Source of the DNA: Massilia sp. UBA2604 | GTDB taxonomy: Bacteria > Pseudomonadota > Gammaproteobacteria > Burkholderiales > Burkholderiaceae_D | DNA: 14,542 nt | Assembly (NCBI GenBank): GCA_002339265.1 | Contig: DDKG01000216.1 | Span: 1 to 14,542, forward strand | Reading direction: 5' to 3' | Shown here: positions 1-5,863 of the stretch, in pieces | Numbering within the stretch: position 1 is the stretch's first letter | Layout: each line of letters opens with the position of its first letter | Notes under the pieces: generated by a model | What the model was told of the DNA's origin: nothing | The model's input: only the letters and a program-made list of their open reading frames with translations | Databases searched by the model: none | Program-made: the position numbers and the translations under genes

Positions 1-1
1 C

Positions 2-2122
2 GGCCCGCTCAAGACCACCGGCGGCGCGCCTTACGCCTATGAACAGCACGCGGCGGCGCCGAATGCCGCCTACGGCTACGTGATCGGCGCCGCGGTCGCC
101 AAGGGCCGCATCGTGTCGATCGACACCGCCGCGGCGCGCCGCGCGCCGGGCGTGCTCGCCGTCGTCACCTACGAGAATGCCGGCAAGCTGGGCAAGGGCA
201 ACTTCAACACCGCCCACCTGCTGGCCGGCCCCGAAGTGCAGCACTACCACCAGGCGGTCGGCGTCGTCGTGGCAGAGACCTTCGAACAGGCGCGCGCGGC
301 ATCGTCGCTCGTGAAGGTCGAGTACGCGAAGGCGAACGGCTCCTATGACCTGGCGGCGGCGATGAACGCGGCGGTCACCCCGAAGACCGGGGATGCCGAG
401 TCGAAGGTCGGCGATTTCGACGGCGCCTTTGCCGGCGCGCCGGTCAAGCTGGACGCCACCTACACCACGCCCGACCAGTCGCACGCGATGATGGAGCCGC
501 ATGCCTCGATCGCGTCGTGGGACGGCGACAAGGTCACGGTCTGGACCTCGAACCAGATGATCGACTGGGGCAAGCAGGACCTGGCGAAGACGCTCGACAT
601 CCCGCCGCAGAACGTGCGCCTGGTCTCGCCGTATATCGGCGGCGGCTTCGGCGGCAAGCTGTTCCTGCGCGCCGAAGCGGTGCTGGCGGCGCTCGGCGCC
701 CGCGCGGCCAAGCGGCCCGTCAAGGTCGCGCTGCAGCGCGCGCTGATGATCAACAACACCACCCATCGTCCGGCCACGATCCAGCGCATCCGCATCGGCG
801 CCACGCGCGAAGGCCGCATCAGCGCGATTGCCCACGAAAGCTGGTCGGGCGACCTGCCGGGCGGCCAGCCGGAAACCGCGGTCCAGCAGACGCGCTTCCT
901 GTACGCCGGCGCCAACCGCCTGACCCGCCTGCAGCTGGCCACGCTCGACCTGCCCGAGGGGAATGCAATGCGCGCGCCGGGCGAGGCGCCGGGCATGATG
1001 GCGCTCGAGGTGGCGATGGACGAGATGGCCGAGAAGCTCAAGATGGACCCGGTCACCTTCCGCATCGTCAACGACACCACGGTCGATCCCGAAAAGGCGG
1101 GCCGCAAGTTCTCGCAGCGCCGCTACGTGCAGTGCCTGCGCCAGGGCGCCGAGCGCTTCGGCTGGGATAAACGGAAGGCGCAGCCGGGCCAGGTGCGCGA
1201 AGGCCAGTGGCTGGTCGGCATGGGCATGGCCTCGGCCTTCCGCAACAATATGAACCTGAAGTCCGCCGCGCGCGTGCGCCTGGAAACCGATGGCAAGGTG
1301 ACGGTCGAAACCGACATGACCGATATCGGCACCGGCAGCTACACCATCATCGCGCAAACCGCGGCCGAGATGCTGGGTGTCGGCGTGGACCGCATCAACG
1401 TGCGCCTGGGCGATTCGAGCTATCCGGTGTCGGCCGGTTCCGGCGGCCAGTGGGGCGCCAACAGCTCCACCGCCGGCGTCTACGCGGCCTGCGTCAAGCT
1501 GCGCGAGCAGATCGCGCAAAAGGCGGGACTGGATGCTGCCAACGCCGAATTCAGCGACGGCGCCGTGCGCGCTGGCGGGCGCTCGGTGCCATTGACCGAG
1601 GTGGCCAGGGGCGGCGCGATCATGGCCGAAGACACGATGGAATACGGCGACCTGGAAAAGCAGGTGCAGCAGTCGACCTTCGGCGCCCACTTCGTCGAAG
1701 TCGCGGTGGACGTCGCCACGGCCGAAGTGCGCGTGCGGCGCATGCTGTCCGTGTGCGCGGCTGGCCGCATCCTGAACCCGAAGTCGGCGCGCAGCCAGGT
1801 GATCGGGGCGATGACGATGGGTGTGGGTGGCGCGCTGATGGAACACCTGGCGGTCGACAAGCGCATGGGCTTCTTCGTCAACCACGACCTGGCCAGCTAC
1901 GAGGTGCCGGTGCATGCCGACATCCCGCACCAGGAAGTGATCTTCATCGACGAAACCGACCCGACGACTTCGCCGATGAAGGCCAAGGGCGTCGGCGAAC
2001 TGGGCCTGTGCGGCGTCGGCGCGGCGGTGGCGAATGCGATCTACAACGCCACCGGCGTGCGCGTGCGCGACTATCCGGTCACGCTCGACAAGATGCTGGC
2101 CAAAATGCCGGCGCTGGCGTAA
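2..2122 (+). CDS. paoC: PaoC-like aldehyde oxidoreductase, molybdopterin-binding subunit (5' partial)
   Basis: Large molybdenum-cofactor subunit of a xanthine dehydrogenase family enzyme. In the known PaoABC enzyme it oxidises aromatic and other aldehydes to acids in the periplasm with PaoA (2Fe-2S) and PaoB (FAD). The frame is open from base 2, where it reads GPLKTTGGAPYAYEQ, so about 25-30 N-terminal residues lie outside the window; the GTG at 80 is internal. Visible motifs are GGGFGGK (nt 638-658), MRAPGEAPG (from nt 968), GGQWGANSSTAGV (about nt 1441-1480) and, near the C-terminus, KGVGELGLCG. The Glu at nt 1997-1999 in that last motif is the expected catalytic base. Close resemblance to remembered E. 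coli PaoC runs through to the C-terminal YPVTLDKML. paoA and paoB should lie upstream. The maturation gene paoD, which follows paoC in E. coli, does not follow here; the next gene is convergent. The gene looks intact. Confidence 0.95.
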   Translation, partial: GPLKTTGGAPYAYEQHAAAPNAAYGYVIGAAVAKGRIVSIDTAAARRAPGVLAVVTYENAGKLGKGNFNTAHLLAGPEVQHYHQAVGVVVAETFEQARAASSLVKVEYAKANGSYDLAAAMNAAVTPKTGDAESKVGDFDGAFAGAPVKLDATYTTPDQSHAMMEPHASIASWDGDKVTVWTSNQMIDWGKQDLAKTLDIPPQNVRLVSPYIGGGFGGKLFLRAEAVLAALGARAAKRPVKVALQRALMINNTTHRPATIQRIRIGATREGRISAIAHESWSGDLPGGQPETAVQQTRFLYAGANRLTRLQLATLDLPEGNAMRAPGEAPGMMALEVAMDEMAEKLKMDPVTFRIVNDTTVDPEKAGRKFSQRRYVQCLRQGAERFGWDKRKAQPGQVREGQWLVGMGMASAFRNNMNLKSAARVRLETDGKVTVETDMTDIGTGSYTIIAQTAAEMLGVGVDRINVRLGDSSYPVSAGSGGQWGANSSTAGVYAACVKLREQIAQKAGLDAANAEFSDGAVRAGGRSVPLTEVARGGAIMAEDTMEYGDLEKQVQQSTFGAHFVEVAVDVATAEVRVRRMLSVCAAGRILNPKSARSQVIGAMTMGVGGALMEHLAVDKRMGFFVNHDLASYEVPVHADIPHQEVIFIDETDPTTSPMKAKGVGELGLCGVGAAVANAIYNATGVRVRDYPVTLDKMLAKMPALA

Positions 2123-2124
2123 AC

Positions 2125-2137
2125 CAGGGCGCCGTCC
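2125..2137. repeat. Left 13-bp direct repeat flanking the hairpin pair
   Basis: CAGGGCGCCGTCC lies three bases after the paoC stop codon. An identical copy is at 2298-2310. The pair brackets the inverted repeat and could be a target-site duplication or just part of the repeat unit. Confidence 0.6.
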
Positions 2138-2138
2138 C

Positions 2139-2299
2139 TCATGCCGTCAAGTTAGCGTCGTAGGGTGGACGGGGACGCCGAGTCGGGTATCCCGTCCACG
2201 CGTCCGAATCAACGGCGAGCTACAGCAATGCACGCTTGGTTTGAACGCGTGGGCGGGATACCCGCCCACCCTACGGTTGTTGCTAACTGAACGGCATCA
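2139..2299. repeat. Nested inverted repeat of two mirror-image hairpins (REP/BIME-like)
   Basis: This inverted repeat fills the gap between convergent paoC and the LysR gene. The outer arms are 2139-2156 (ending CAAGTTAGC) and 2282-2299 (starting GCTAACTGAACGGC), with a few mismatches. The inner arms are 2159-2203 and 2245-2275, both reading CGTAGGGTGG from the outside in. Each inner arm folds by itself: GTGGACGGG/CCCGTCCAC (2165-2173 with 2191-2199, 17-nt loop) and GTGGGCGGG/CCCGCCCAC (2249-2257 with 2261-2269, 3-nt loop). If 14 nt (2174-2187) are removed from the left arm, the two arms differ at only two sites, and these are a compensatory A-T to G-C pair. The layout resembles a dispersed REP pair and may also act as a bidirectional terminator. 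The repeat and folds are seen directly; the family assignment is inference. Confidence 0.8.
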
Positions 2300-2310
2300 G
2301 GGCGCCGTCC
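2298..2310. repeat. Right 13-bp direct repeat flanking the hairpin pair
   Basis: Identical copy of the 13-mer at 2125-2137. It ends two bases before the stop codon of the convergent LysR gene and overlaps the last two bases of the outer inverted-repeat arm. Confidence 0.6.
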
Positions 2311-2312
2311 GC

Positions 2313-3206
2313 TCACTCCTTGATGCGGATGGCGTCGATCACCAGCATCAATGCGCGCGAGGAGTGGCGGCGGCTGGGATAGAAGGCGTGCAGCGGTTCG
2401 AAGGGAAAACACCAGTCTTCCATCACGCTGACCAGCCGTCCCGCATCCACGTGCGGGCCGACCATGCTCTCGGGCAGGAAGGCCAGGCCGACGCCGTGCA
2501 AGGCGGCGTCGAGCATGTGGTAGACGTTGGTGAATACCGATTGGCCGCGTACGCGCGCTTCCACTGGCTGGCCCTCGCGCGCCAGTTCCCAGGCATACAG
2601 GCCGCCGCTGCTGGGCAGGCGCAAGGTGATGCAGTTGTGCTTCATGAGCTCCTGCAGCGAGGTCGGTACCGCCCGCCGCGCGAAATAGGCGGGCGCGCCG
2701 ACGATCCGCATCGGCACCTCGTTCGTCAGGCGCACGCCGATCATGTCTTTCTCGAGCTGGTCGCCATGGCGCACGCCGATGTCGTAGCGCTCGGCGGCGA
2801 TGTCCACCAACCGATAGTCCGAACTGATCTCGACGTGCAGGTCGGGATACTGCGGCAGCAGCGGCGCGATGCGCGGCCACAGGATCGTGTCGATCACGTG
2901 GTCGATCGCGGTGATGCGGATGGTGCCGGCCGGCTTGTCGCCCAGGTCGCTCACAGCCGTGATCTCGGCCTCGATCTCTTCCAGCCGCGGGCCCACGTTC
3001 TGCAGCAGGCGCTCGCCGGCCTCGGTAGGCGACACGCTGCGTGTGGTGCGCGTGAGCAGGCGCACGCCCAGGCGCGCTTCCAGCGAGCGCACGATGTGGC
3101 TGAGCGCCGACTGGGTCATGCCGAGTTTCGCCGCGGCGCGCGTGAAGCTGCGCTCGCGGGCGACGGCGAGAAAGACGAGGATGTCGTTGATATTGTCACG
3201 GGCCAT
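2313..3206 (-). CDS. LysR-type transcriptional regulator (first)
   Basis: DNA-binding regulator of 297 residues, the usual length for the family. The N-terminal winged helix-turn-helix is clear (about residues 10-68): RSFTRAAAKLGMTQSALSH, then a recognition-helix segment ending LEARLGVRLLTRTTR, then SVSPTEAG. The rest is a periplasmic-binding-protein-like effector domain; the ligand cannot be read from sequence. The reading frame is open further up to a TTG at 3230 and an ATG at 3227. I chose the ATG at 3206 because LysR proteins start a few residues before the NDILVFLAVA helix, and no start has a strong Shine-Dalgarno. The gene is convergent with paoC and downstream of a small same-strand gene. 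Neither neighbour is a classic divergent target, so its regulon is unknown; autoregulation is suggested by the repeats in front of it. Confidence 0.93.
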   Translation of the reverse strand: MARDNINDILVFLAVARERSFTRAAAKLGMTQSALSHIVRSLEARLGVRLLTRTTRSVSPTEAGERLLQNVGPRLEEIEAEITAVSDLGDKPAGTIRITAIDHVIDTILWPRIAPLLPQYPDLHVEISSDYRLVDIAAERYDIGVRHGDQLEKDMIGVRLTNEVPMRIVGAPAYFARRAVPTSLQELMKHNCITLRLPSSGGLYAWELAREGQPVEARVRGQSVFTNVYHMLDAALHGVGLAFLPESMVGPHVDAGRLVSVMEDWCFPFEPLHAFYPSRRHSSRALMLVIDAIRIKE

Positions 3207-3248
3207 TGATTGATGATACAGGAACATCAATCGGGCCGTACATCAATG
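3207..3248. promoter_or_regulatory. Operator-like repeats upstream of the first LysR gene
   Basis: A perfect 8-bp inverted repeat, GATTGATG (3208-3215) and CATCAATC (3225-3232) with a 9-bp spacer, sits directly before the LysR start. A further half-site, ACATCAAT, at 3240-3247 repeats 3224-3231 in direct orientation. LysR proteins bind interrupted dyads and often regulate themselves, so this is a candidate operator. I could not fit a convincing -35/-10 pair in the 50-bp gap. Confidence 0.45.
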
Positions 3249-3256
3249 AGAAAAAT

Positions 3257-3556
3257 TTATGGATTCGTGCTTTTGAGCCAGTCGCGGCCCTTCGCGTCCA
3301 GTGCGGCGTCGATGATGTCCTGCGGCAGGCTGTAGACCGTGGCCCAGGTGGCGCGGCCGTCGGCGGCGTTGGACGGGAAGCTCGTCGTCTCGATCGGCCA
3401 GTGGTACTTGCGCTTGAGCGCCCGGACGATGGCGGCCAGGGTCACGCGGCCGCGCAGCGGTTCGGCGCCGGCCTGGTCGGCGTTGGACAGCAGGATGGCG
3501 AGGACGGCACCGCGCGCGGTGCGTGGGCCGGGGAAGATGGGTGTTTTGCGCGGCAT
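3257..3556 (-). CDS. Small conserved-looking hypothetical protein, possible HTH fold
   Basis: A 99-residue soluble protein with no signal peptide or membrane segment. It starts MPRKTPIFPGPRTARGAVLA. A helix-rich stretch (about residues 15-50, RGAVLAILLSNAD then RVTLAAIVRALKRKY) is followed by HWPIE (52-56) and VYSLPQDIIDAAL (74-86). The order of helices followed by WPIE is reminiscent of small winged-helix domains such as HTH_39 in phage-like proteins, but I cannot confirm this. The ATG at 3556 is the only sensible start; upstream there is no strong Shine-Dalgarno, although TAGAAT (complement of 3563-3568) resembles a -10 box very close to the start. The gene precedes LysR on the same strand with a 50-bp gap and is divergent from the membrane protein at 3702. 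Function unknown; probably a real gene from its composition and distinct protein character. Confidence 0.7.
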   Translation of the reverse strand: MPRKTPIFPGPRTARGAVLAILLSNADQAGAEPLRGRVTLAAIVRALKRKYHWPIETTSFPSNAADGRATWATVYSLPQDIIDAALDAKGRDWLKSTNP

Positions 3557-3582
3557 GGGCGGATTCTACCGGGCTGCGGCGA

Positions 3583-3620
3583 ATTTCGCGCCGCGCACGT
3601 GCATTTCGCGCCGCCGCGAA
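3583..3620. promoter_or_regulatory. Operator-like array: 12-bp direct repeat around a palindrome
   Basis: ATTTCGCGCCGC occurs at 3583-3594 and again at 3603-3614, exactly 20 bp apart start to start (about two helical turns). The 8 bp between the copies, GCACGTGC (3595-3602), are a perfect palindrome. The second copy overlaps a 6-bp inverted repeat, TTCGCG (3605-3610) with CGCGAA (3615-3620). It lies in the 145-bp divergent region between the small 99-residue gene and the membrane protein gene, so it may be a shared operator. The repeats are directly visible; the role is inference. Confidence 0.5.
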
Positions 3621-3701
3621 GGCGCTTCGTCGCATCGTCGCGCGGCGAGGGCGGCAGGCCGAGATACTGGCGTCACTACCAACCACTTGCCGGAGCCTGC
3701 C

Positions 3702-4199
3702 ATGCCGATCCAGATCCTGAGCCATACGCCCCTCCATGTCTGGGCCATCCTCGCCTTCCTGGTCTGGCGCGGCGTCGCCGAGATGCATGAGCGCGAGATC
3801 GCCGTGGCCCGGATGTTCGTGCTGCCGCTGGGGATGCTCGTCCTGTCGCTGCATGATATCGCGCGCAAGTTCGGGTTCGAGGCGAACGTGCTGGCGGCAT
3901 GGACGACGGCGTTCGCGGCGGCGGGGCTGCTGGCCTGGCGCTTCGGCCGCGTGCGCGCTTCTGCCGGCAGCGCGCCGGGCAGGGTACGCGTGGCCGGCAG
4001 CGCGATCCCGCTGGTGCTGATGCTGTCGATTTTCGCGGTCAAGTACGCGACCTCGGTGCTGCTGGCCGTGCGGCCGGACCTGGCGGCCCAGGTGGCGGGC
4101 GGAGTATGCGCCGTGTTCGGCGTCTTCAACGGCTACTTCCTGGGCCGCCTGCTGCGCGACGCCAGGCGTCATCCTTGCTCGATATGCTCGGCCAGGTAG
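3702..4199 (+). CDS. Small multi-pass inner-membrane protein (DUF6622-like)
   Basis: A 165-residue hydrophobic protein with roughly five membrane segments: about residues 12-25, 38-54, 62-81, 100-122 and 127-150. It starts MPIQILSHTPLHVWAILAF; the ILSHTPxxVWAIL opening matches my memory of the DUF6622 family of uncharacterised proteobacterial membrane proteins. The ATG at 3702 is preceded by GGAG (3692-3695) at a good distance, and the protein begins naturally there although the frame is open further upstream. The last 31 bp overlap the 3' end of the convergent LysR gene (4169-5062), so the C-terminal tail after about residue 155 may be poorly conserved. No biochemical function is known to me. 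Confidence 0.8.
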   Translation: MPIQILSHTPLHVWAILAFLVWRGVAEMHEREIAVARMFVLPLGMLVLSLHDIARKFGFEANVLAAWTTAFAAAGLLAWRFGRVRASAGSAPGRVRVAGSAIPLVLMLSIFAVKYATSVLLAVRPDLAAQVAGGVCAVFGVFNGYFLGRLLRDARRHPCSICSAR

Positions 4200-5062
4200 T
4201 CGAGCAGCTGGCGCACTGCGGGCAGCAGCCCGCGCCTGGAAGGGAATACCGCGTGCACGATGCCGCCTTTCGGCGCCCATCCGGGTATGACGTCGACCAG
4301 CTTGCCCTTCTGTATATCGTCCCTCACCACCATGCAGGGCAGCTGGACGATGCCGATTCCCCCGACCGCTGCCTGGCGCAGCGCCGTCATGTCGTCCGTG
4401 ATGTAGCGGGGGCGGTGCCGGACCTGCGCTGTCGCGCCATCGGGACCTTCCAGGCTCCACATGTGGTCGCGCGCCGGGCCCCAGTCGAGGCTGGGCAGTC
4501 CTTCCAAGTCGACCGGATCTCCTGGGGCCGCCCTGCCTTCGAGGAACCGCGGGCTGGCCACCAGCCGTTGCGGGCTGGCCGACAGCACCCGCATCACCAG
4601 GCCGCTATCCTCGAGCGGCGGAAAGCGCACGCGCAAGGCGATGTCGAAGCCTTCGCCGAGGACGTCGATCCTGCGATTGGTGGCTTCGAGATGCACCTGC
4701 ACGCCCGGGCATTGCGCCATGAATCCGCTCACGAGATCCCCGATACGGTAGGCCAGCAGGGCCGTCGGACAACTCATGCGCACGATGCCCTGCGGCGTCG
4801 CGCTCTTGCGCTTCATGACCTCCATCGCGGCTTCGGCTTCGACCAGCATCGCCATGCAGTGATCGTAGAACTCGCGGCCGGTGTCGGTTACCGAAAAGTG
4901 CCGGGTGGAGCGTTGCAGCAGGCGCACGCCGTGCGCTTCCTCCAGGCTGGCGATGCGGCGGCTGAGCTTTGACTTCGGCATGTTCAGGGCTCTGCCGGCC
5001 GGTGTGAATCCGCCGTGGTCGACCACCTTCACGAAGTAGTACAGATCATTCAAGTCTTCCAT
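4169..5062 (-). CDS. LysR-type transcriptional regulator (second), divergent from YcaC-like hydrolase gene
   Basis: A 297-residue LysR family regulator. The N-terminal helix-turn-helix (about residues 6-65) reads GGFTPAGRALNMPKSKLSRR, followed by LEEAHGVRLLQRSTR and SVTDTG. A substrate-binding-like effector domain follows, with GEGFDIALRV and DDMTALRQAAVGGIGIVQLP typical of the CrgA/DsdC-like branch. The start is ATG at 5062, preceded on the coding strand by GAGGAAC, a good Shine-Dalgarno; a GTG three bases upstream is less likely. It is divergent from the isochorismatase-family gene at 5206 across 143 bp. By LysR precedent it probably controls that gene and itself. The inducer is unknown. 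Its 3' end overlaps the convergent membrane-protein gene by 31 bp. Confidence 0.95.
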   Translation of the reverse strand: MEDLNDLYYFVKVVDHGGFTPAGRALNMPKSKLSRRIASLEEAHGVRLLQRSTRHFSVTDTGREFYDHCMAMLVEAEAAMEVMKRKSATPQGIVRMSCPTALLAYRIGDLVSGFMAQCPGVQVHLEATNRRIDVLGEGFDIALRVRFPPLEDSGLVMRVLSASPQRLVASPRFLEGRAAPGDPVDLEGLPSLDWGPARDHMWSLEGPDGATAQVRHRPRYITDDMTALRQAAVGGIGIVQLPCMVVRDDIQKGKLVDVIPGWAPKGGIVHAVFPSRRGLLPAVRQLLDYLAEHIEQG

Positions 5063-5128
5063 CACTGTTCCTCATGTAGAACACTGAAGGCATTTTATAG
5101 TAACTACTGGTCGTCAATTCACGGTTAT

Positions 5129-5150
5129 ATGATGAACATCTGGACATCAT
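5129..5150. promoter_or_regulatory. Candidate LysR operator between divergent genes
   Basis: ATGATG (5129-5134) and CATCAT (5145-5150) form a perfect 6-bp inverted repeat with a 10-bp spacer. This is the general form of a LysR site. It lies in the AT-rich middle of the 143-bp gap (5063-5205) between the second LysR gene and the hydrolase gene. On the minus strand, TATAAA/TAAAAT-like sequence near 5090-5100 could serve the LysR promoter, but the -35 fit is weak. Confidence 0.4.
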
Positions 5151-5205
5151 TGCAATAAGCGCATGGGTCCTGGAATCCATTTTTCTCATACGACGGCAGG
5201 AAATC

Positions 5206-5844
5206 ATGACAACCGAAAAGATCCGCAACCCCCAGACCGACCAATTGCTGACGCCCGCGAATTCGGCATTGATCATCATCGACTACCAGCCGGTCCAGGT
5301 ATCGTCGATTCGTTCGATGCCGCGCGACGAGCTGGTGTTCAACATCGTGAGCACCGCGAAAGCGGCGCTGAACTACGACCTTCCGATCATTCATTCGACG
5401 GTCAACGTCGCGACCGGACGCAACAAGCCGCCGATCGCCGAATTGCAGGAGGTGCTCGGTCACCTGCCCACCTACGACCGCACCTCGATCAACAGCTGGG
5501 AAGACGTCGAGTTCAAGGAAGCGGTCAAGGCGCTCGGCCGCAAGAAGCTGATCATGACCGCGCTCTGGACCGAGGCCTGCCTGACCTTCCCGGCGCTGGA
5601 CGCCATCCAGTAAGGCTATGAGGTGTACGTGCCGGTCGATGCGGTCGGCGGCACCTCGCTGGCGGCGCACGAGGCTGCGCTGCGCCGCATGGAACAGGCG
5701 GGCGTGAAACTCATCAGCCGGGTGCAGATGTATTGCGAGCTCCAGCGCGACTGGTCGCGTGCGGACACGGTGCCGGGCTTCATGGGCGTGTTCGAGAACT
5801 TCGACGGCTTCAATGCCGAGAAGGCCATGGAGCACGCGAAGTAA
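5206..5844 (+). pseudogene. YcaC-like isochorismatase-superfamily hydrolase, interrupted by in-frame TAA
   Basis: A cysteine hydrolase family gene of about 212 codons, split by TAA at 5611-5613. The first part (135 residues) has ALIIIDYQ with the catalytic Asp26, YDRTSINSWED with Arg92 aligning to the YcaC active-site Arg, and TEACLTFPALDAIQ with nucleophile Cys125 (nt 5578-5580). After the stop, the same frame continues without a shift: GYEVYVPVDAVGGTSLAAHE, then RRMEQAGVKLISRVQ and CELQRDW, the expected C-terminal half, ending at 5844. YcaC proteins read ALSAIEEGFDVF at the junction, so one codon, probably GAA, appears mutated to TAA. A GTG at 5623 could restart the second half but lacks a clear ribosome site. 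The ATG at 5206 follows GGCAGGAAA. Without the C-terminal strands and helices the first fragment is unlikely to fold; a sequencing error is the main alternative. Confidence 0.85.
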
Positions 5845-5863
5845 GCGTTCCCCACGGCTCCGT

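Noticed and set aside
3243..4460. 405-codon minus-strand frame across three genes
   Set aside because: Arg/His/Pro-rich shadow translation that crosses the small gene, the divergent region and both neighbours; no homology seen.
5623..5844. Independent small gene for the second half of the hydrolase
   Set aside because: It starts at an internal GTG without a clear ribosome site and encodes only the C-terminal part of a known fold in the same frame as the first half.
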